DNA from: Escarpia spicata
Taxonomy: Eukaryota > Annelida > Polychaeta > Sabellida > Siboglinidae
Direction: 5' to 3'
Length of the DNA stretch: 64,000 nucleotides
Assembly (NCBI GenBank): GCA_963995525.1
Contig: OZ023216.1
Span: 38,858,219-38,922,218, forward strand
Shown here in pieces: positions 50,001 to 59,000 of this stretch. How positions within the stretch are numbered: position 1 is the stretch's first letter; each line of letters begins with the position of its first letter. The position numbers and the translations under genes are program-made. The notes beneath the pieces are model-generated. The model made no database searches, had not been told where the DNA came from, and saw only the letters and a list, made by a program, of their open reading frames with translations.

Positions 50001-53000
50001 TCACCAAACAGAAACTGTTAGAGATGACGAGGTCAGGAGGAACATCCATCACCAAACAGAAACTGTTGTTAGAGATGACGAGGTCAGGAGGAACATCCAT
50101 CATCAAACAGAAACTGTTGTTAGAGATGACGAGGTCAGGAGGAACATCCATCACCAAACAGAAACTGTTGTTAGACATGACGAGGTCAGGAGGAACATCC
50201 ATCACCAAACAGAATCTGTTGTTAGAGATGACGAGGTCAGGAGGAACATCCATCACCAAACAGAAACTGTTGTTAGACATGACGAGGTCAGGAGGAACAT
50301 CCATCACCAAACAGAATCTGTTGTTAGACATGACGAGGTCAGGAGGAACATCCATCACCAAACAGAATCTGTTGTTAGACATGACGAGGTCAGGAGGAAC
50401 ATCCATCACCAAAGAGAAACTGTTGTTAGAGATGACGAGGTCAGGAGGAACATCCATCACCAAAGAGAAACTGTTGTTAGAGATGACGAGGTCAGGAGGA
50501 ACATCCATCACCAAACAGAAACTGTTGTTAGAGATGACGAGGTCAGGAGGAACATCCATCACCAAACAGAAACTGTTGTTAGAGATGACGAGGTCAGGAG
50601 GAACATCCATCACCAAACAGAAACTGTTGTTAGACATGACGAGGTCAGGAGGAACATCCATCACCAAACAGAATCTGTTGTTAGACATGACGAGGTCAGG
50701 AGGAACATCCATCACCAAACAGAAACTGTTGTTAGAGATGACGAGGTCAGGAGGAACATCCATCACCAAACAGAAACTGTTGTTAGAGATGACGAGGTCA
50801 GGAGGAACATCCATCACCAAACAGAAACTGTTGTTAGACATGACGAGGTCAGGAGGAACATCCATCACCAAACAGAATCTGTTGTTAGACATGACGAGGT
50901 CAGGAGGAACATCCATCACCAAACAGAATCTGTTGTTATAGATGACGAGGTCAGGAGTAACATCCATCACCAAACAGAATCTGTTGTTATAGATGACGAG
51001 GTCAGGAGGAACATCCATCACCAAACAGAATCTGTTGTTATAGATGACGAGGTCAGGAGGAACATCCATCACCAAACAGAAACTGTTGTTATAGATGACG
51101 AGGTCAGGAGGAACATCCATCACCAAACAGAAACTGTTGTTAGAGATGACGAGGTCAGGAGGAACATCCATCACCAAACAGAAACTGTTGTTAGAGATGA
51201 CGAGGTCAGGAGGAACATCCATCACCAAACAGAAACTGTTGTTAGAGATGACGAGGTCAGGAGGAACATCCATCACCAAACAGAAACTGTTGTTAGAGAT
51301 GACGAGGTCAGGAGGAACATCCATCACCAAACAGAAACTGTTGTTAGAGATGACGAGGTCAGGAGGAACATCCATCACCAAACAGAAACTGTTGTTAGAG
51401 ATGACGAGGTCAGGAGGAACATCCATCACCAAACAGAAACTGTTGTTAGAGATGACGAGGTCAGGAGGAACATCCATCACCAAACAGAAACTGTTGTTAG
51501 AGATGACGAGGTCAGGAGGAAAATCCATCACCAAACAGAAACTGTTGTTAGAGATGACGAGGTCAGGAGGAACATCCATCACCAAACAGAAACTGTTGTT
51601 AGAGATGACGAGGTCAGGAGGAACATCCAGCACCAAACAGAAACTGTTGTTAGAGATGACGAGGTCAGGAGGAACATCCAGCACCAAACAGAAACTGTTG
51701 TTAGAGATGACGAGGTCAGGAGGAACATCCATCACCAAACAGAAACTGTTGTTAGAGATGACGAGGTCAGGAGGAACATCCATCACCAAACAGAAACTGT
51801 TGTTAGAGATGACGAGGTCAGGAGGAACATCCATCATCAAACAGAAACTGTTGTTAGAGATGACGAGGTCAGGAGGAACATCCATCATCAAACAGAAACT
51901 GTTGCTAGAGATGACGAGGTCAGGAGGAACATCCAGCACCAAACAGAAACTGTTGTTAGAGATGACAAGGTCAGGAGGAACATCCATCATCAAACAGAAA
52001 CTGTTGTTAGAGATGACGAGGTCAGGAGGAACATCCAGCACCAAACAGAAACTGTTGTTAGAGATGACGAGGTCAGGAGGAACATCCATTACCAAACAGA
52101 AACTGTTGTTAGAGATGACGAGGTCAGGAGGAACATCCATCACCAAACAGAAAATGTTGTTAGAGATACTAAACCCATTGTTGTATCAGAGATGACACTG
52201 TTTCTGTGACACACCAGTGAAAGTGTCCCAGTGGCGCCCCCTGGCATTCAGTTTTCACCAAACCCTACTTTATCTTTCACTCAGATGTTAAGGAGCGACA
52301 TCGATTTTAACGAGCAAAATCAGGTTTATGTAGCAGAATAATGGCATCACAATTACAGTGGTATATAACAAGCGAATCGGGCCGCCTCGCCTGGTTTTCT
52401 ATGCCGCCTCACCCAAAATTTGCTATTTTGTACACCCATTTTTTTCCCGTTCTTTCGCAATATATTCAGCGCTGGCGAGTGGCGCAAAATGACACCACAA
52501 AGTCACTTATATTCCTACAAAATCGCAGATTTGTGGCAACATCGTTTAGTCGTCTTAACGATAACGTTGCTCAGAGCGGTTAGGATTTAACTCCATTGGA
52601 CAACGTGAAAGATATCGCTTGTCAGTTATCCAATCACGGAATATTCCTACGGTATCCCCGGTGTCTCCATTGGTGACACCTCGCGGAGTTTCGACATACT
52701 AGAAATTCTTGACATTCATGTAAAATGGCACCCATGTGGTTACTTGCGTTTTGGTTTATTACGGTGGTGGGAGTGAAAACCGTGCTGGCTGATGGCACTA
52801 TGTCACTAGTCAGCACTTGTATCAAATCTGGACTCTTTTGAAGCCCAAATAAAAACCGTACATCCTATTCACTAGTCGGCACTTGTATCGAATCAGGACC
52901 CTTTTGAAGCTCAAATAGCGACCCGGTTTGCGCTAGTCTGTTACCGCACAGCGCGCGTAAAATAAGAGCTATTATATGGCTTATGCTATAGCTGCATATG

Positions 53001-56000
53001 TTTATACAAACCGGGGCACTATTTACGCCTCAAATGGGCGTAACACGCAATATTCTTAAAGGTAAATAATGTTGAATGATGGAACTATCTCACTGAGATA
53101 TCAAAGTTAAGCAAAATTCAAGTTATAACGGCAAAATCAATTCAATGTGGGTCCGGATTCAACGCAAATGCCCACAGTGTCGGTGACAAGTCTATTCAAC
53201 TAATGTTCTATGCTGTTTTTTAAAGCAAAATAAGGAATGTCATTCGTAATATATCTTTGTGCTAAATATATAATAAATATTCCGACAAAGTTGTGCAAAT
53301 AAACGTTTGGGAAAGTTGATTTCAGTGAAGTATTTACTTATAAACCACCGAAGTTCACATCTCATAAAAGACGCCTACTGCCCAAAACCGTGTATACTAA
53401 TGTGTTATCAATAAATTGTGTTAGACAATGATATGTTTGCACAGAAATTGGATATACTAAACAACTTATCCTGTTTTATAAAAAGGACACAATTTGAGAA
53501 ACGTTCTTGCGATTAATAGAAACATACTTTTGTGGCATTCCAGAAATGACTGTTTAATTAATTGCATAGCATGCTAGCAGCAAATAAAATATAATCTTTG
53601 GAACATAAACCTCCAATTTACCATAATGTTATGATATTATAATCATTTAAAGGTGATGATGAAAGAGTCTTCAGATGATACCACTGGATGCTTCCCAAGA
53701 AGTCAAGATGGTGTTCGACTGAATAAGTGTAAAGCGCTTTCAGCAGTCCTGCGCTTTATAAGAACTTAACTTTTTATTTTTTTACTGACTCTGTCAGCAT
53801 GGTAACAAGGCCAAGGGTTAGTGCAAGAAAAACATAACCACAGCCAAGTACCAGTGGTAAAATGGAAACTACACCTCAACACGATGAAACAATCATGATT
53901 ACTGACTTTTATCATGATTACTACATTTACAAGTAGTGTCTTGTTGTTTTATATCTTCCCCTCTATATTCAAGAGTAAAGGTTAAAACATACCTCAGAAT
54001 GCACCATTTTAAAGCTCCGGACCCCCCTAGCAATGCTTCGCACCTGCAGCACTCACGTACCCCATCCCTGCCACCTCGCCCATCATTTTACCCAGGGGAA
54101 ACACTGCAATTATGAGCTGATAAGAATGTCATTGAAACGGTCCCCTGACTTGTACTGTAGCAGTGTAGTGGCATCACAATTATGAGCTGATAAGAATGTC
54201 ATTGAAACGGTCCCCTGACTTGTACTGTAGCAGTGTAGTGGCATCACAATTATGAGCTGATAAGAATGTCATTGAAACGGTCCCCTGACTTGTACTGTAG
54301 CAGTGTAGTGGCATCACAATTATGAGCTGATAAGAATGTTATTGAAACGGTCCACTGGCTTATACTGTAGCAGTGTAGTGGCATCACAATTATGAGCTGA
54401 TAAGAATGTTATTGAAACGGTCCCCTGGCTTATACTGTAGCAGCGTAGTGGCATCACAATTATGAGCTGATAAGAATGTTACTGAAACGGTCCCCTGGCT
54501 TATACTGTAGCAGTGTAGTGGCATCACAATTATGAGCTGATAAGAATGTTACTGAAACGGTCCCCTGGCTTATACTGTAGCAGCGTAGTGGCATCACAAT
54601 TATGAGCTGATAACAATGTCATTGAAACGGTCCCCTGACTTATACTGTAGCAGCGTAGTGGCATCACAATTATGAGCTGATAACAATGTTATTGAAACGG
54701 TCCCCTGACTTATACTGTAGCAGTGTAGTGGCATCACAATTATGAGCTGATAAGAATGTCACTGAAATGGTCCCCTGGCTTATACTGTAGCAGAGTAGTG
54801 GCATCACAATTATGAGCTGATAAGAATGTCATTGAAACGGTCCCCTGGCTTATACTGTAGCAGCGTAGTGGCATTACAATTATGAGCTGATAAGAATGTC
54901 ATTGAAACGGTCCCCTGGCTTATACTGTAGCAGCGTAGTGGAATCACAATTATGAGCTGATAAGAATGTCATTGAAACAGTCCCCTGGCTTATACTGTAG
55001 CAGCTTAGTGGCATCACAATTATGAGCTGATAAGAATGTCATTGAAACGGTCCCCTGGCTTATACTGTAGCAGCGTAGTGGCATCACAATTATGAGCTGA
55101 TAAGAATGTTATTGAAACGGTCCCCTGACTTATACTGTAGCAGTGTAGTGGCATCACATTTATGAGCTGATAAGAATGTTATTGAAACGGTCCACTGGCT
55201 TATACTGTAGCAGCGTAGTGGCAACACAATTACAAAACCACATGACTAAACACATTTATGTAATAAATAATGGATTACAAACTGCAACGATTTCTACTGT
55301 TTGAAATCAACAATGCTACTACAGTAGAAATCATACTTCTGTTGAGGTATCACATGGAAATAAACGTAATATTGACACATTTACACTGAATAAAATGCTA
55401 TTACTCAGTTTGTTGTGTAGTCATAGTATCAATGAGAAGGTTGGTATCACTTTGCAATCTCACTTCAGGTATAATATTAATTAATATGTAAATTTATAGT
55501 GTTGTAAATCTAGACAAAAGTCCATCCAGAGGCACTGAGAAAACATAAAAAAATATGTTAAGTGCTAAAACTGGTTAGTTAAATAAATTATAATAAATTC
55601 ATTAAAAACTGATGCACATGTAAGCAGAGTAATTATATAAAAAATATGTATAAACTATATGTATAAGTAGCGATGAGTTAATTAGAACATATTAAATTTG
55701 TAAAACAATAAGTTAATTAGTTAAATGCACAGCTCGACGAGTCAACATTTTAACTTAATTACGCAACACTTAGCCAGAATCCCCCACCCCATGTAACACT
55801 TCATCAAACTTGCTGACAGACCCCCCCACCTACGTGTGACATACTTTATGGATGACCCTTGACCTTTGTGTCCTACTCACATCCCGAGTGTCCAGTGGTT
55901 GAGAATGTGGCGTCCAGTAGAACGAATGAGAGTGGCCAGCAGGGGCTTAGTCAGAGACCTGTCTGCCTGTCTTCAAGACTGGTAGATGACTGGCCAAGAC

Positions 56001-59000
56001 GGGTCATTACAACTGATAAGATGGATTGAATTTAGAGGGGACCAGCTGGCCACTAGACTAACTAATAGTTCCAAGTCTAGGGGTCCACATTAATGACTAT
56101 CATTAGCACAACTAGCAGTGAAACAAATCAAATGGATTAGTATTAATAAATGGCTCAAATGACACTGGTTTGTCATTGAAGAAACTAGACTGGCCAATAC
56201 TGGCTGTGACTGATGTGAACGGCCTCCCTGGAAGCTGTTCGCATGCTAAAAGGCACACTTTTGTCTAATTCAAGACTGGGAACAAATTATTTCTGGCAAA
56301 GAGCCTCGTGGGGAGGAGTATCTGCGAGGTACCTTTCATGTACATGTGAGACGTCTCATCTATGTACTGGTAGACAACGTACAGGGGCCGCTGTTTGAAC
56401 ATCACGGAGCCAGGATGAATATACACGGGATCCTCCAAAGTCAGCGTCTGGCAAACAATCAAATACAAAAACTCTCAGGTAAAGTACAAAGGTAGGCTCA
56501 TATATATAGCGCAGTATCCAGTCCTTAGTACGGCTCAAAGCACTTTACATTTTACTCCCTGGCAGACCTGTTCAGTCAAACACCAGCTTGACTTCTCTGA
56601 GAAGCATCCAGCCATGCTGCAAATAATGCATGAATACTATTCGTACACAAATGTCCACCACTATCTACAGCCAGGTACTCATTCATACAGCTGAGTGAAC
56701 TGGAGCAATGTAGAGTGAACGAACTTGCCCAAGGTTCGATGCAGCAGCACAGGATTCGAACCCGGGTTCTCTCGATTGAGAGTCCGATGCTCTAGGCACT
56801 GTGCCACTGTGCTCCATGCTACATAAAGGGAGCAGGCCAATTATAAATCAGTAATATTCTGTATGTTTTTCAACAGTGTGTAGTCACATTCTTGGAATAT
56901 GTTGCCTATTATATGTGGCCATGTGAGGTATTATACTGCAGACAATCCAGTTGTATGCTAAGTAACTGCACGGAATCATGAAAAACTACCTAGACGTACA
57001 TTCATGATGTCTACAGCTGAATCAGTTTCTGGTACTCCCATTATACCTACCATAATGTGTTTACCATATTCCTTGTATTCTTAAGGTTACACCGATGTGA
57101 ACTTGATAAAATAGTGGCAGCACCTTGTGTCAATGTGTGTACTTTACTGTTTCAAGTTGAAAACAGCTAATTTGGTGCTGCCACCTAGCAGAGGTGATGT
57201 CACATAATTAGCTATTTCTGTTTTGAACTAAGATGGTGTCAGTGACATCATGTGTCACTCTTATTTGGAAAACACATATTTTTTCAGTTATTTGTTACCA
57301 CATGTTTAAACCTACTTCTCATTGGAGACATTAGTTTAAAAATGTGTTAAAATGCTGAAGAAGTCATAGACCAGGCTATGATGCCCTCTGTATAAATTCA
57401 AGTTTAATTCAGCCGGGATGACACACGTCAACATAAGTTACCTGGAAGTGATTTATAAATCTACATGACTGGGATTTTGTGGTCAAAGGAACACAACAAT
57501 TGCTGCAGCTGCAACTTTCTCAGGTAATTAATCCTGATCTTAATCAGATCCATTAAATAATGGATCTGATGATCAGTTTGAGACACAGAACGATGTCAGA
57601 CGTTGCTGAAAAGGGGGTGTACACTTATTAGAGCACGTTTACTTGATAGAAGGAATATGGAATATGGTAACTATGTAACCTTTCTGCTTGCGATAAACTA
57701 GTATACTTGTTGTTTATTTAGAAAGGCCTGGTACACAGCCACATAATTGCTTCAATTTTGTGTTACATAATATTGCCACAGAAGACAGAAGTGGACCTGC
57801 GGGGGCACATCAGTAGTCTACGAGATAACCAATGGTATGACTACCTGGAGACCTTACGAAGGGAAACGATCTAGAGGAAGACCGGCGAGACGGTGGAGAG
57901 ACGAACTAGACGAGTACTGGAACGACACCATCTGGCAGAGGATAACGCCAGATAGGCAGATCTGGAAACAACATGCTGAGGTCTTCGCCCAACCACGGGA
58001 CACTACGGCTGCACAATGATGATGATGATGAATATTGCCAGAATAGTCACTCTTGTGGATGCCAAGAGTGGCTGTACTAAAGCAATGTTACCTGGTACGC
58101 ATACTTGAGCATCTTTGGGTCACCTTCTGTGGGCGGATTGTCCAGTTTTCTACAACATTCAGGCCATAACAATTTAGTTAGTAGCTTCTGATAAACACCA
58201 TTGTGGATGCCAATACAACTGACTGCATTTCGTAAATTAGACAAATCACTAAGTTCACAATCACAATCCTTTATTGTCCCTTGGCAGGGAAATTCATTTG
58301 GAGTGTAGAACAGCATATTAAACATATAAAACAAATGTACATGCAATATACACAATGTAAAAATAAAAAGACTAAAAGTAAAGGAGGTGGGGTGGTCACA
58401 GTGTTTTTGGTGACCTTGTGGCGAATTACCCCCACCTTGCTAAGCAGAAGTTGTGTTTTTGGTGGGGAATGTATGTATTCTTGACATCTTATGTTTATAC
58501 ATGTAGTGGTTTTTAGTCCATTACAAGGTAGGGACGAATCATGTATATATTGTTATTGTCAAGATTGTAGGAATGTGGAATCTGAGAAACCGGAAGGGTG
58601 ACACCATACAAGGGTTCAGTGTCGTATCAGGTTTAGATTTTAGAGCTCACATTCCTATTAATGTCATTCCCAAATTGGCTGCACGATAAGCAGTCCAACT
58701 TCAATAAATAAACGTCATTCATTTGGCCAATTTCGATTCTCTGCTACATTGGACTTGTGTTGTTTATTGCATAAAAGTAAATAAATAAAATAAATATGTT
58801 AAATAAGTTACAACAGTTAAAAAAAGTTTAGTTAAAGTTAAATCATCTCACAAATCATCTCAGGCTCACTCAGTGTCAGACTGGCAGAGATGGAGGGGAA
58901 CGAAGGTCAGTTACTCATTCATTAGTCTTATTGACGAGGGGACAAAAGAGTTTCGAGTGCGGTTCAATTTGCAGTGAGGGAGTTGAAAGCGGCGGCCAGA

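Noticed and set aside
47548..52146. A 1532-codon open frame on the - strand and 699-, 388- and 366-codon frames on the + strand
   Set aside because: All are translations of one stop-free 51-bp unit, overlap one another on both strands, vary almost only by amino-acid-changing differences and have no non-repeat domain. They lie in a DHX37 intron.
56740..56815. A functional tRNA gene
   Set aside because: A and B boxes are present but the arms do not pair as a cloverleaf and the sequence continues into a SINE body with further copies in the window.
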